Shown here: positions 23,835-34,900 of the stretch, piece after piece
Layout: the number at the start of each line of letters is the position of its first letter
Numbering within the stretch: position 1 is the stretch's first letter
Assembly (NCBI GenBank): GCA_036924085.1
Contig: JAVGWX010000004.1
Span: forward strand, 7,711,044-7,775,043
Length of the DNA: 64,000 bases
Reading direction: 5' to 3'
Source of the DNA: Ariolimax columbianus
Lineage: Eukaryota > Mollusca > Gastropoda > Stylommatophora > Arionidae
The notes under the pieces: model-generated
Seen by the model: the letters and a program-made list of their open reading frames with translations, nothing else
Told to the model about the DNA's origin: nothing
Databases searched by the model: none
Translations under genes and position numbers: made by a program

Positions 23835-25625
23835 TTATTATTATTATTATTATCATTATAATTATTATTATTATTATTATTCGTACGCCGCCAGACGCCA
23901 ACTTGTATTTGTTCGAAGAAAGCAGCTGTCATCCCGTGGCTGTCGACACTGCCATACAACTTGTCTAGAGTTGCCACTGGTGATGGCCACATGTGCTTTC
24001 TCTTGTCCTCGTATGTCGTGGCCTAGTGGTTAAGTGGCACGGCTCACAACCAGAAGGTGCTGGGTTCGATCCCCATCACAGCACCGGCCGTTACCCCGGG
24101 GAAGCAAACCCTTAGAAAATGCAGGAGGAAGCAGACCCTTACATAAAATGCATGCTGAAGTCGGATGCACTGGGCCGACAGGCGCAAAATAAAAACGCAG
24201 TGCAACGCACACCGCCTTGGGGATTAGAGAAATAAGGCGAACGCAAAAAAAAAAACAAAAAAAAAAAAATTTCCCATGTACCACAGTCGCATTCGTCAGT
24301 GCACCTATCTTCAGTTTATTGAATAGGTGGTATCTCAGTCTGTTGTGGCCTGTGTGGAGTCTGAAGACCACGACCTGCTCTCTTCTGTTCAACTGGTAAT
24401 AGGCATCATTGTTTGTGTAGCCAGTATGCTATGTTTCCCATTTGGCCATGTATATGACCCTAATACACCTTTTGTACTCTTCGTAGGCTTCACTAGAATC
24501 TTGTTGTGGTAATATTGTACCGTCTTTTCCCAGTCTGTCTGTCTGCTCGTTGCCATGAATGTTACAGTGGGATGGAATCCACGGTACCACTACTCTTTTT
24601 AGTGTGGACTGCTGGCATAGTTGACAGAGTACTGCTCTTAGATCATTAAGTTCAGTTTTTGTCTGGCTTTTTAGTGCTGTGACTACGGCCTGGACATATG
24701 TAAACAGGACTATCTGGCTTTCATTGTTTTCACCTGTCAGCATTGCGTCTACAGCAGCCCTCAGTGCCTTTGCCTCCGCTCAGAAATTGCTTGAGAATTT
24801 TCCAGTTGCCACTGACAGTGTTATTTGTCTAACATTTGGTAGGCTCAGGAATACCAATGCCCTTCCGTTATATGTTGTGTTTGTTACAGAACCGTCGGTG
24901 TATGCAATGGTCCAGTCCATGTTTGGGTGGTTTTCCGTTATGTACATCAGGGCTATCTCTCTTCTTTCTTTTTTCAGTCTGGCTGTTCTTGTTTCCAATA
25001 CCTGGTATATTTTCTATCACATCCGGAATGATATGCTGCTTCCATGTGGGTTTGCGTACAGTAGTATGGGCTTTGGTGTTTTTACGGTGTTCATATGGTA
25101 TTCGCTAATATTTGGTTTGGTTATTTTTGCAAAGTTTCTCGGCTTTAGTTTCCCATGAACAAATCTATTTAGTCACTGATACATTGGATTGTCTGTCAGT
25201 CTTCTGAGTTTCTCTGCTTGCTGCTGGGCTCTGCAATCTTTTCTGTTGGTCATGGATTGCAGATTTGTAATCCTTTCAAGTTCTACAATTGGCGTTGACT
25301 TCATGCCTCCTGTTATAACTCTGATGGTGTGGTATTGAAGATTGCTAATTGTATCAACGTTTGGCGTTGCTGATGTTGTCTATGCCGCAATGACATACTC
25401 GAGAACTGGTCTCACTCTCCCAGTGTACATGTTCTTTAGTAGTCTTTCGTCTGCTACCCAGCTTGTGCCAGTAAGTTTCCTCATGATTGCCATTTTTTGT
25501 CTGGATCTCATTCGGTTTCTCTCGAACTGACTTTTCCATGTCATGAGCCGATCAAATGTTAATCCCAAGTAGTTTGAGATGTCGTTTGGCCGCAGATATT
25601 TGCTGTTAAGACGTATTAAATTTAA
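23804..25625 (-). mobile_element. LINE-I copy 5, diverged, carrying a SINE
   Basis: 5'-truncated copy that starts in the RT thumb (YLGLTFDRLMTWKSQFERNR, about 25570-25510). It runs through LEKITKLQS-like sequence and RNase H (AYTDGSV near 24905-24885; VATGKFSSNF) to a composite AT-rich (AAT)n and (GAA)n tail at 23804-23880. It is interrupted by a SINE at 24017-24269 that replaces about 50 bp. It shares older variants with copy 2, notably FSSNF and a different C-terminal end. It sits inside the RTE-like element continued at 25630 and 23785. Many stops. Confidence 0.88.
24017..24269 (+). mobile_element. tRNA-derived SINE inside LINE-I copy 5
   Basis: Head resembles a tRNA: A-box-like TGGCCTAGTGG at about 24019-24029 and B-box-like GGTTCGATCCC at about 24063-24073. 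The body contains GCTGAAGTCGGATGCACTGG (about 24154-24173) and ends in an interrupted poly-A tail (24245-24269). It is nearly identical, in reverse orientation, to the SINE at 30172-30441. Pol III transcription from the internal boxes is expected for this class. No clear target duplication; about 50 bp of the host LINE are missing at the site. Confidence 0.88.
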
Positions 25626-25629
25626 TTGT

Positions 25630-26640
25630 AAAGTCTTCTTTTATTTTTGAATTTTACCCCAAGTATCTACACTCAAGCCCCATTTTCTGTTTTGGTATTT
25701 GAATTTTCAGCAGTCGTACCAGCTGCGTATTTCAATGGTGTACTAACCTTTTTCCATTTGTTATCAATCATTCCAATAGTTGTGTTATCAGTTAATGCTG
25801 GTAATTCATCACTATACAGATGTATTTTGGCAGTGTTTTCTATTCGGATGTATGTTATCAGCAATCTATGTATATTGATTTCCTTCTTGTTTTTTAACTG
25901 GTAAAGTTTTATCAGTTTAATCTTTAATTTGGATGGGCACAGATTGTTGTCACTACCAACGTGTGCGCCACGATAAGATCTGACATGCTGAAGTGATGAA
26001 CGAAACTATGTGAGGATAGAAATAAGATCTATCTGATGTTTTGTTTTACCATAAGAAAAATTCAAAATGATTGTATGTATGTCTTAATGTGGAAATATGA
26101 GATCTACAACAAAAAGTGATGCTTTACATAAATATAATAGTCGTTCACCATGCTTATCAGTTTTATGTGTGTCTTAATGCCTGCGTACTCCGTCATTGTT
26201 GTTACTAAGCTTAGCATTCAAGTCGCCATTACTATTACTATGTCGTGTTTGCGGATCTTGATTGAAACGAAGCCCGTAGAGATCTTTGGTAGTAACAATG
26301 TCACCATTAGTTGGCTCGTAACATTGTATGATCTTACGTTTAAAGAATTTGATTTGTAATCTGGCTGCCATTAGAGATTCGCTAATTGGTTCCCAAGTGA
26401 AAACATATGTTTCAGCTCTGGCTGTCATGATGATATCTACTCCCTCTTTGTGATTATCGTCTCTGTCAGAGTAGAAATATGTTTTTGTCTATTTTTGTAA
26501 TAATTAATTTTCTGTGCCCGCTCTTCTGCACTCGCTCAGACCTAAAATGTTCAGGTTGTAGTTACTTATCATATTGCTAAACTGGTTAACCAATTTGATA
26601 ATTTTTACGGACGTTCCAGTATCTCGATCTTGAAGATGCT
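25630..26640 (-). mobile_element. Old RTE-like element, endonuclease piece
   Basis: Minus-strand APE endonuclease remnant. Blocks in order: SRYWNVRKNYQIG (about 26635-26590), YNLNILGLSECRRAG (about 26560-26510), SDRDDNHKEGVDIIM (about 26470-26425), FTWEPISESLMAARL and IIQCYEPTN (about 26400-26310), NGDLNAKL (about 26225-26200), SYRGAHVGSDNN (about 25980-25940, the S-x-RGAD-x-x-SDH region with H changed to N), then a linker reading ENTAKIHLYSDELPALTDNT. This is the N-terminal part of the element continued at 23785. LINE-I copy 5 lies between them. Confidence 0.8.
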
Positions 26641-27099
26641 TTTAGCCTCATGCATGTTATTCGACGCAATATTAAATAAATTGCGCGTTGTTGATTAGTT
26701 CCGTTACATGTGTTCCTTTTTTTCTGTAACAATCGATGTTTTATAACAGCGGCTTGTTAGGCCGTTTCTCAACCTCGGGTTCAAAAGGTATGTTTTTTGA
26801 ATTCTGATGCCTGTTGTAGGATTGATCTTTCCTCAATTAGATACTTATACATGTCTTATTCAACTTATCTTTTCTAACAACTTTCTTATTTACTTAGTTA
26901 TTGATTTTCCGAAAGAGACATGGGTAACTGTTTTTATTCGTTCCCTTTTTTGCGGCGTGCACAAAACATTTCCGTAATCTTACTGAATTTTGAATATCTG
27001 GCCACGCTTGGTTCCAAAGGAATGCAATAAATAATGACGGATTATACAAAATTATGATAACATGTTGCATAAATCGTGTCTTCCCTGAAACGTTAAATG
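26641..27099. other. AT-rich spacer
   Basis: Nothing recognised. The minus-strand ORF reaching in from 27292 is a shadow of the CR1-like element that starts at about 27100. Confidence 0.45.
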
Positions 27100-28270
27100 T
27101 AATTTTAAAAAGATTGGTGCAGGTACGTGTTCCATATAGGGAGGTAAACACCAGGCATAACAAGGGGTAAACTGTATTTGTAGTTGCACGTGGAAGATCC
27201 AAAAATAAAGCATGCACAAAATATATACATAAATATATATTTACAGGTAAATTGAAAGATATATATTTAAAACATTTAGACAGGCAGAACAAAGCTCAGA
27301 AAGTGAATAAAGCCCAAAATAGAATTCGCTAAAACAACTTGATAATTTGATCAAGACTGATAGTAAAAGCTTCGTTTCTTATGTCAATCATACAATAGAA
27401 CGAAATACAAGGTAGACCCTCCACAGTGAAAATAATAAGAGAAAATAAATAAGGTAACAGCTAATCTGTTAAATCAATACTCTGGCACAGTATACACAAA
27501 AGAAGATTGATCCAAAATTTCAGACCTAATAGATATTTTCAAATTTGAAATGGATATATTTGGATGAAAATCATTATTGTATTACATAGGGAATGTTTTA
27601 AAGTAAAATAATAGGTTGAATGTGAATAAATGTCTAGGTCAAGATGGTATCCATCCAAAAATGATATTTACAATTGGAGCAAAAGCATTGCTGTATTATT
27701 TTCTCAATCCCTCACAAAAGGGATGGTTACAAGAGATTGGACAGATGCAGGCGTGATTCCTTTATTCTAAAAAGGAACTAAATCAGATCCAGCTAATTAT
27801 CATCCGGTGAGTTTAACGAGTATAATCTGTAAATTGTTAGAGTCAATAATCAAAGAAAACAGTGCAATCCATCTAGACATGATAATATAATCAGAAATAG
27901 TCATCGTGGGTTTACAAGAGCTAACTCGTTCTTAACAAATATATTGGAGTTCATGGATGAGGTTACTAAAAGGACAGGTGAGGGGCAACCAGTGGATGTT
28001 ATTTACCTAAATTCTGCAAAGATTTTTGATTGAGTACCTCATCGAACATTATTAAAAAAGTAACATTATGATGGAATAGGTCGGGAGGTTGCGGAATGGA
28101 TTGAAAGTTGGATAACTGGAAAAGGGCAGAGAGTGGACAGTATGCTTTAAGCATACGGAGTACTCTGAATTGTGTGAAGTAAAAAGTGGAGTTCAACATG
28201 GCTCGGTTTTTAGACCAATATTTTCTGTATATATATAAACGATTTGGACATTGATATTTGATCCATGATT
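27100..28270 (+). mobile_element. CR1-like element C1, 5' part
   Basis: Decayed relative of the better element at 48222-50985. Readable blocks: CLGQDGIHPK (about 27630-27660), VTRDWTDAGVIPLF (about 27727-27768), SDPANYHPVSLTSIICKLLE (about 27784-27843) and YINDLDI (about 28232-28252). These are RT fingers and the segment before the catalytic residues. Stops and frameshifts are common. The element is broken at 28270 by the rDNA-LINE chimera and resumes at 35903; GATCCATGATT at 28260-28270 is one side of the target duplication. Confidence 0.85.
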
Positions 28271-28886
28271 ATCTGGGGTAATTGTCTCGCCGCAGCGAAT
28301 CAATTTCAACCAGTGTTAGTAAAGCGATCTCAGTCCCGCCAGGAGGAGCGATAGCGCGGGCTTGCGGAAAACGCTCGCCTGCCTTTCCCCGTAGAGCGAA
28401 TTGGGTGCGGTTTGTTGTAGTGGCTAGTCTGGTCCGTATCAGGAAACGTGGTCCGTCCGTGGTGATTTATCTAAGGCTTATAGCAGAGCTCGACAGTACG
28501 TCTCGCTGGTGGTCCGACTCTTGCAAAGAGCTTGTGACCGGCAAATGGAAAGCAGGAATCGTTGCCTCGAGGCCCTGCGTTCTCCCTACGGAGAAGGGCA
28601 GGCCGGCAGGCCAAATTGTCTCTAGTCCCAGTGAAATTCATCGCCGAGGTCGTTGGGATCCGTTCTGCACAGAGCGCTGCCATCCCTCCTCGAGCGAGCC
28701 CGGTCGGTCGGTCGTCTGGTGCGTGTGGGAGGCCCCTGTCAGGCGGTCCTAGGTCGACGGAGTGAGGGACGGGTGGAACAAACCGTCCGTCCCGTCAGTC
28801 GGTCCCTGCGGCCGTCGTCCCAGCGAGGCTTTTTACACACCCTTCCTCCGCCGACCGGTGTGTGCTGTACGTACGTCTCCGACAGA
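28271..28886 (+). other. Putative 5' external transcribed spacer of rDNA
   Basis: About 616 bp directly upstream of the 18S start, clearly more GC-rich than the surrounding AT-rich DNA, with CGGTCGGTCGGTCG-like and CCGTCCGTCCCGTC-like runs. Its position and composition fit 5' ETS; there is no conserved sequence to prove it. Its left end is the insertion boundary, so it may mark, or lie just downstream of, the Pol I start of the source transcript. ORFs across it are chance products of the base composition. Confidence 0.65.
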
Positions 28887-30052
28887 TATCTGGTTGATCC
28901 TGCCAGTAGTCATATGCTTGTCTCAAAGATTAAGCCATGCATGTCTAAGTTCACACTGTCTCACGGTGAAACCGCGAATGGCTCATTAAATCAGTCGAGG
29001 TTCCTTAGATGACACGATCCTACTTGGATAACTGTGGCAATTCTAGAGCTAATACATGCTTACCAAGCTCCGACCCTCGCGGAAAGAGCGCTTTTATAAG
29101 TTCAAAACCAATCGTCGTTTCCCCTCTCGGGGTTGCGGCGTCCCCACTGGTGACTCAGGATAACTTTGTGCTGATCGCATGGCCTCATGTGCCGGCGACG
29201 CATCTTTTAAATGTCTGCCCTATCAAATTTCGATGGTACGTGACATGCCTACCATGTTTGTAACGGGTAACGGGGAATCAGGGTTCGATTCCGGAGAGGG
29301 AGCATGTGAAACGGCTACCACATCCAAGGAAGGCAGCAGGCGCGCAACTTACCCACTCCCGGCACGGGGAGGTAGTGACGAAAAATAACAATACGGGACT
29401 CTTTTGAGGCCCCGTAATTGGAATGAGTACACTTTAAACCCTTTAACGAGGATCTATTGGAGGGCAAGTCTGGTGCCAGCAGCCGCGGTAATTCCAGCTC
29501 CAATAGCGTATATTAAAGTTGTTGCAGTTAAAAAGCTCGTTGTTGGATCTCAGGCGCAGGCGGGCGGTCCGGCTCGCGTCGGTTCACTGCCCGTTGTCTC
29601 ATGCCCTACCGTCTGCCGGCTCTCTCCCACTGGTGCTCTTCGCTGAGCGTCCTGGGTGGCCGGCGCGTTTACTTTGAAAAATTAGAGTGTTCAAAGCAGG
29701 CCTCGGCTGCCTGAATAATGGTGCATGGAAAAATGGAATAGGACCTCAGTTCTATTTTGTTGGTTTTCGGAACTGGAGGTAATGATTAACAGGGACAAAC
29801 GGGGGCATTCGTATTGCGGCGTTAGAGGTGAAATTCTTGGATCGCCGCAAGACGAGCTACTGCGAAAGCATTTGTCAAGAATGTTTTCATTAATCAAGAA
29901 CGAAAGTCAGAGGCGCGAAGACGATCAGATACCGTCGTAGTTCTGACCATAAACGATGCCGACTAGCGATCCGCAGGAGTTGCTTCGATGACTCTGCGTG
30001 CAGCTTCCGGGAAACCAAAGTGTTTGGGTTCCGGGGGAAGTATGGTTGCAAA

Positions 30053-30101
<49 letters not shown>

Positions 30102-30125
30102 GCGGCTTAATTTGACTCAACACGG
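28887..30125 (+). rRNA. 18S rRNA, 5' two thirds (retrotransposed fragment)
   Basis: Starts with the universal 5' end CTGGTTGATCCTGCCAGTAG (28890-28909). It contains GCCAGCAGCCGCGGTAATTC (about 29476-29495) and AAAGGAATTGACGG (30063-30076). It stops after GACTCAACACGG (30114-30125), where genuine 18S would continue with GAAA-type sequence and the LINE leader begins instead. Small differences from conserved positions, such as GTTGTTGG where GTAGTTGG is expected near 29540, show that it has drifted. It is not a functional gene: the last third of 18S is absent and it lies inside a retrotransposon insertion. Confidence 0.95.
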
Positions 30126-30168
30126 CCAACACTGAAATGATTGACATGCCGAGACCACTCTTCTGGGG

Positions 30169-30205
<37 letters not shown>

Positions 30206-30890
30206 GTTCGCCTTATTTATCTATTCCCCAAGGCGTGTGTGCGTTACACTGTGGTTTTTATTTTTGCGCCTGTCGGCCCAGTGCATCCGACTTCAGCATG
30301 CATTTTATGTAAGGGTCTGCTTCCTCCTGCATTTTCTAAGGGTTTGCTTCCCCGGGGTAACGGCCGGTGCTGTGATGGGGATCGAACCCAGCACCTTCTG
30401 GTTGTGAGCCGTGCCACTTAACCACTAGGCCACGCCGTCCCCTCTTCTGGGGTCTAATATGGAACTGGTGCTGGATTTAGACCCCCAGAAATCTGGGGTT
30501 ATGCCCCCTGTGGCCCGGTTTGGTCTGCAGCCAGTGCTCTGAAAAAGGAATTGACGGAAAAGCACTATCAGGAGTGGAGCCTGAGACCAAATTAACTTAA
30601 CACGTCAATACTGCAGAATGACTATCAAAAAGTACACCTTCGTGGGGTCTAATAGAGAACATGTTCTGGAATTAGACCCTCGAAAATCTGGGGCTACCCT
30701 CTAAGAAACTTGATTGTCTCGCTAAGGGAATGGACGGAAGGGCACCACCAGGTGTGGAACCTGCGGCTTAATTTGACTGAACACGCCAATACTGTAGAAC
30801 AACTGACAAATCGAGAGCACTGCCGTTTGGGTCTAAGAATGAACGTACGCTGGTATTAGACTCACGGATGACAAGTCAGCTCTCAAACAC
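30063..30890 (+). repeat. Three ~190-bp leader units, each with an 18S-derived segment
   Basis: Units begin at about 30063, 30544 and 30724. The 18S match AAAGGAATTGACGG...AACACGG (~62 bp) is authentic in unit 1 and degenerate in units 2 and 3. In each it is followed by a LINE-specific stretch containing GGGTCTAATA and ATTAGACC. Spacing is about 197 bp (after removing the SINE and its duplication) and 180 bp. The same array is present in chimera B at 44955-45487. Confidence 0.88.
30172..30441 (-). mobile_element. tRNA-derived SINE in the leader of chimera A
   Basis: Minus orientation, beginning with a ~32-nt poly-T run (the A tail) at 30171-30203. The B-box complement lies near 30385 and the A-box complement near 30425. 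Nearly identical to the SINE at 24017-24269. It is flanked by a perfect 14-bp target duplication CTCTTCTGGGGTCT at 30158-30171 and 30442-30455. Chimera B lacks it, so it inserted after chimera A formed. Confidence 0.95.
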
Positions 30891-31974
30891 TAAAATGAAA
30901 GAACGCTACGAAAATCGTGTTTAACTCCGCAGAAACCGCAGATTTCAAATACCTGGTCATTGACAAACAAAAGCCCTCAATAAATTCGTCTAACCAAATA
31001 GTGAACGGGTGCTGGAAATAGATCATCTGAAGACAAGTCAGTTTTACCCTACAAATGACAGGGCATTGCTACGGAAAACCAGCTCAAATCGAGAGGAGCC
31101 GCAGACACTTTGGTTGACGTACCAGGCTGATAAGCCAAGGGCGCGAAGCTACCATGTGGGGGATTACGGCCGAACCCTTGTAAGCCGCAATCCCGCCCAA
31201 AATCTCAGCACCACTGCAATGGGAGGCTCCTACATGCTCGGGACCTGGGGCTTGCGCCCAAGCCCTATCAGGTAGAGCCACAGTAAGAGGTCCTTGCCGT
31301 CCGCCAATCAAAGCGGGCGGACAACTGCTTGATACTCACCCTATACGAAAACACCAACCAAAGACTTAGTACCTGGTCGGGGTGTCGAAAACAGTAGAGC
31401 AGCCACCTCACTGTGAACTGTCAATACTCAACCACTGACCATGAGAGTTGTCCGCACATCAGGCGAACAACATCTCTGTGACATTACCAGGCTTGTCCTC
31501 TGGCTGAATGCACTCCGGCTACGATATCTACCTATGTACGTTATCTGCCATATAACTATCATACTGGACGCAGAAGAGATGCAGACCAGCGGACATTGCA
31601 CACCTGCCCCACTGTGTCAACACCCCAGGTGGCGGGGAATGCTAGGCGTACCATCCCTGCATAGAATCCAAGAAAATAAAGGGAAAAAGAGATACCCCAC
31701 TCACATGCAAATGCAACGTTTCTGGCAGGACGTGACGATCCTGGGATACAGACACACTGGACTGCCTCTCTTCCGGGTAAACCAGTCCATCTCAAATATC
31801 ATCACATATCATCATTGCACCCTATAGACACGAGTAGTGAAGACTCGATAGTCTGGTAAGACAACTTCCATAAGAGAGAAAACTCTGATCATAAACAACT
31901 GCTGCCTTGCAGATAGGCTGGGGACAGCCAAAGGCTAAGGAGGGCATCCCTACAGAAACGCCTGTTGAAATCGG
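30891..31974 (+). other. LINE-I 5' untranslated region
   Basis: Conserved between chimeras A and B (B: 43870-44954). An 88-codon ORF at 31009-31275 keeps its frame in B (87 codons, 44578-44841) with one in-frame codon lost, but shows no domain. A 128-codon ORF at 31441-31827 is frameshifted in B. No CCHC zinc-knuckle ORF1 is visible. The last ~90 bp before the ORF start resemble the SINE body. Confidence 0.6.
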
Positions 31975-34900
31975 ATGCACGGGGCCGCAAGCCTAACAAA
32001 ACAGTGCAACGTAAATCACAGTATGATGGTAGTACAACCTATTAGAAAAACGAATGGCGCTCATCCTGCGGAGTCCCGCCAGGCAGCGATAGTGCCGGGC
32101 CTCACGCCTCGAAGGGGCCCACCCTTGACTACTGGTGGTCACCCACCCATGTGTCGTGGAGTCAAGGCACATGGCTATGGGGCAACGTCTATTGGCCAAA
32201 ACCTCAAGACCCTTAAAATACTACAGTGGAATGCGGAGGGAGTCATTAACAAAAAACTTTCCCTAACACACCACCTGCATGAAGGTAAGATTGACGTGGC
32301 ATGTATCCAGGAAACGCACCTCAACAATAACCATAAATTCTCAATCAGAGGATATCAGACCTTCCGTCTAGATAGAGAAGGCCACAAAGGAGGGGTCCTG
32401 ATACTGACCAGAAACAGCATACCGAGTAGCGCGGTACCTGTCAATCACACCGGACAAGCAGAAATTGTAGGAGTTGACATAATGGCTCAAGAGACGAAGC
32501 TCCGCATTTTCAATCTGTACGGACCACCAAACAGAGACCTATCGCTCTCGAGTATGGAGGTCAGAGACTCCAACTGCATAGTAGTTGGAGATTTCAACAG
32601 CCACTCGGAGAGATGGGGATACTCTGACACAGACAGCAGAGGTGACGAAGTGGAAGATTGGGAGATAGATGCAAATCTCTCCCTAATCAATAGGCCGGAG
32701 GATAGCCCTAGCTTCTATTCAAGAACATGGCATACCACCTCGACTCCAGATGTGGCCTTCTCCACACAGGACATACACCATAAAATAGACCGCCAGGTGC
32801 TAAACCAACTGGCAGTTAGCGACCACAGGCCGATCAGGCTAACCATTGACATGGAAGTAGGCCCCAGGAAACAAAACCGCTCCCACGTTGGAATTACAAA
32901 CGAGCCGACTGGGACAGATTTGCAATCCTGACAGATGGGCTGTGTGAAACCATCAACACACGAAACACCAAAATGAAGCCCATGGTAGAGAGCCTAAGCA
33001 AGGCAATAATGCAAGCCGCCACTGAAACCATCCCAAGAGGAGCTAGGAAAAACTATAAGCCCTACTGGACTGATGAGTTGCAGAAAGTGGAAGATGCAGT
33101 AACAAATGCTAGGAACATGGCAGAACGAGAAAAATCCATGGAGGCAAACATCGCCCTCAAAGCCGCCGCGGCGTAGTACAAACACACTCTCAAGCAAAAA
33201 GCAAGAGAAAGCTGGAAAAATAAAACGGAAAGTCTAAACCTGGACAAAGAAGGGAACAAGCTATGGAAGCTAGTCAGAGCCATGAACGACAAACCCCGTC
33301 AAATAAACAAATTATTATCAAGCAGGGCGATAACTTGATCACAGGTAAGAAAGCCGCAAACGCCTTTGTCGATCACTATGCCAGAGCAAACCACATCGAG
33401 GTCCCTGCAGATAAGCATACAGACATTAGCGAAGAGCTAAAGGGACACGAAAACATAAATACGGCTCCTGAAAAGCACATGATGGCCAAACTAACAATGC
33501 GCGAAATGGATAAGGCTATGAGAACACTAAAGAAAAGGAAATCTCCCGGAAAAGACGGGATAACAAACGAAATGCTGATGGGGCTGGGCCAAACAGCGAA
33601 GAAGAAACTGCTATCGGTCCTAAACCAAAGCTGGAAAAGGGGAATTGTACCACAGGCATGGAAAGATGCAATACTGGTACCAGTACCAAAAACAGGAAAG
33701 GACAAAACAGATCCAAATGGATACAGACCCATAAGCCTACTGAGCTGTGTCGGCAAGCTGATGGAACGGATGATAAACACCAGACTGATGTGGCATCTGG
33801 AAGAAAAACAAATACTAATTCCACAGCAAGCCGGCTTTACACAGCACAGATCCATTGAGGACCAGGTCATCCTCATAGCCCAGGAGATAGAAGATGCCTA
33901 CCAGGCACAGAAACACACAGTAGCTGTTTCGGTGGATCTGGAAAAGGCATTTGACAAAGTCTGGAATGATGGACTTAGAGTCAAGCTAAGAAGAAGTGAT
34001 GTCTGTGGGAAGATGTACAAGTGGATCAACCACTACCTCAAACAAAGAACGGCCAGAGTCCAAGTACAAGGGCAGATGAGCAAAAAGGTGACACTCGAGC
34101 AGGGAGTACCCCAAGGGGAGTATTGTCACCCACACTCTTCCTGGTATATATAAACGATATTACAGAGAATTTACCAAGAAGAGTACATAGCTCAATGTTT
34201 GCAGACGATCTGGCTATGTGGACCTCTGAAAAGAATCTCACGATTGCAAGAAATCGGATGCAGACGGCCCTAACATCGCTGGAAGATTGGGCGAACTCAT
34301 GGCTGGTCAAAATAAACGAGGAGAAAACAACGTGCACAATATTCTCGCTCTCATTAAAACCCCAAAGTACCAAATTAAGTCTAAATGGCAAAATCCTGCA
34401 GCGAAACGACAACCCAACCTATCTGGGAGTCACATTTGATCGGCGCATGACATGGAAAAGTCAGTTTGAGAGAAACCGAATGAAAGCCAGAGAAAGAATG
34501 GCAATCATGAGGAAACTTGCTGGCACAAGCTGGGGAGCAGACGAAGGCATACTAAAGAAACTGTACACTGGAAGAGTGAGACCAGTTCTCGAGTATGGCA
34601 TTGCGGCATGGACAACAGCAGCGAAGGCAAACAAGTTAACAAACTTCAAAACCAAGCCATGATAATTATAACAGGTGGCATGAAGTCAACGCCAATTGTA
34701 GAACTTGAAAAGATTACAAAACTGCAGTCCATGACCGATAGAAGAGACTGCAGAGCCCAGCTGCAGTCAGAGAAACTCCGAAGACTGACGGACCATCCAA
34801 TGTACCAGAGACTAAACAATTTGGGAAATGGGAAACTAAAGCGGAGAAACTTTGCAGAAATAGCCAAAGCAAAGATTCACGAAGATCCCATAAACGCACT

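Noticed and set aside
24017..24085. A tRNA gene (A-box and B-box-like sequences)
   Set aside because: It is the head of a ~250-bp repeated element with a poly-A tail, present again at 30172-30441, so it is a SINE promoter and not a tRNA gene.
23804..25625. A target duplication for copy 5 (GACTT-like sequence near 23795 and 25630)
   Set aside because: The match is only about five bases and not aligned with the element ends.
26894..27292. 132-codon minus-strand ORF
   Set aside because: Overlaps the start of CR1-like C1; a similar minus-strand frame (48847-49359) occurs opposite C2, so it is an antisense shadow.
28282..29646. ORFs of 70-156 codons in the GC-rich ETS/18S region
   Set aside because: They lie in rDNA-derived sequence; open frames are a result of GC content.
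28887..30125. A functional 18S rRNA gene
   Set aside because: The last third of 18S, 5.8S and 28S are absent. The sequence is joined to a LINE leader, lies inside an insertion with a target duplication, and has changes at conserved positions.
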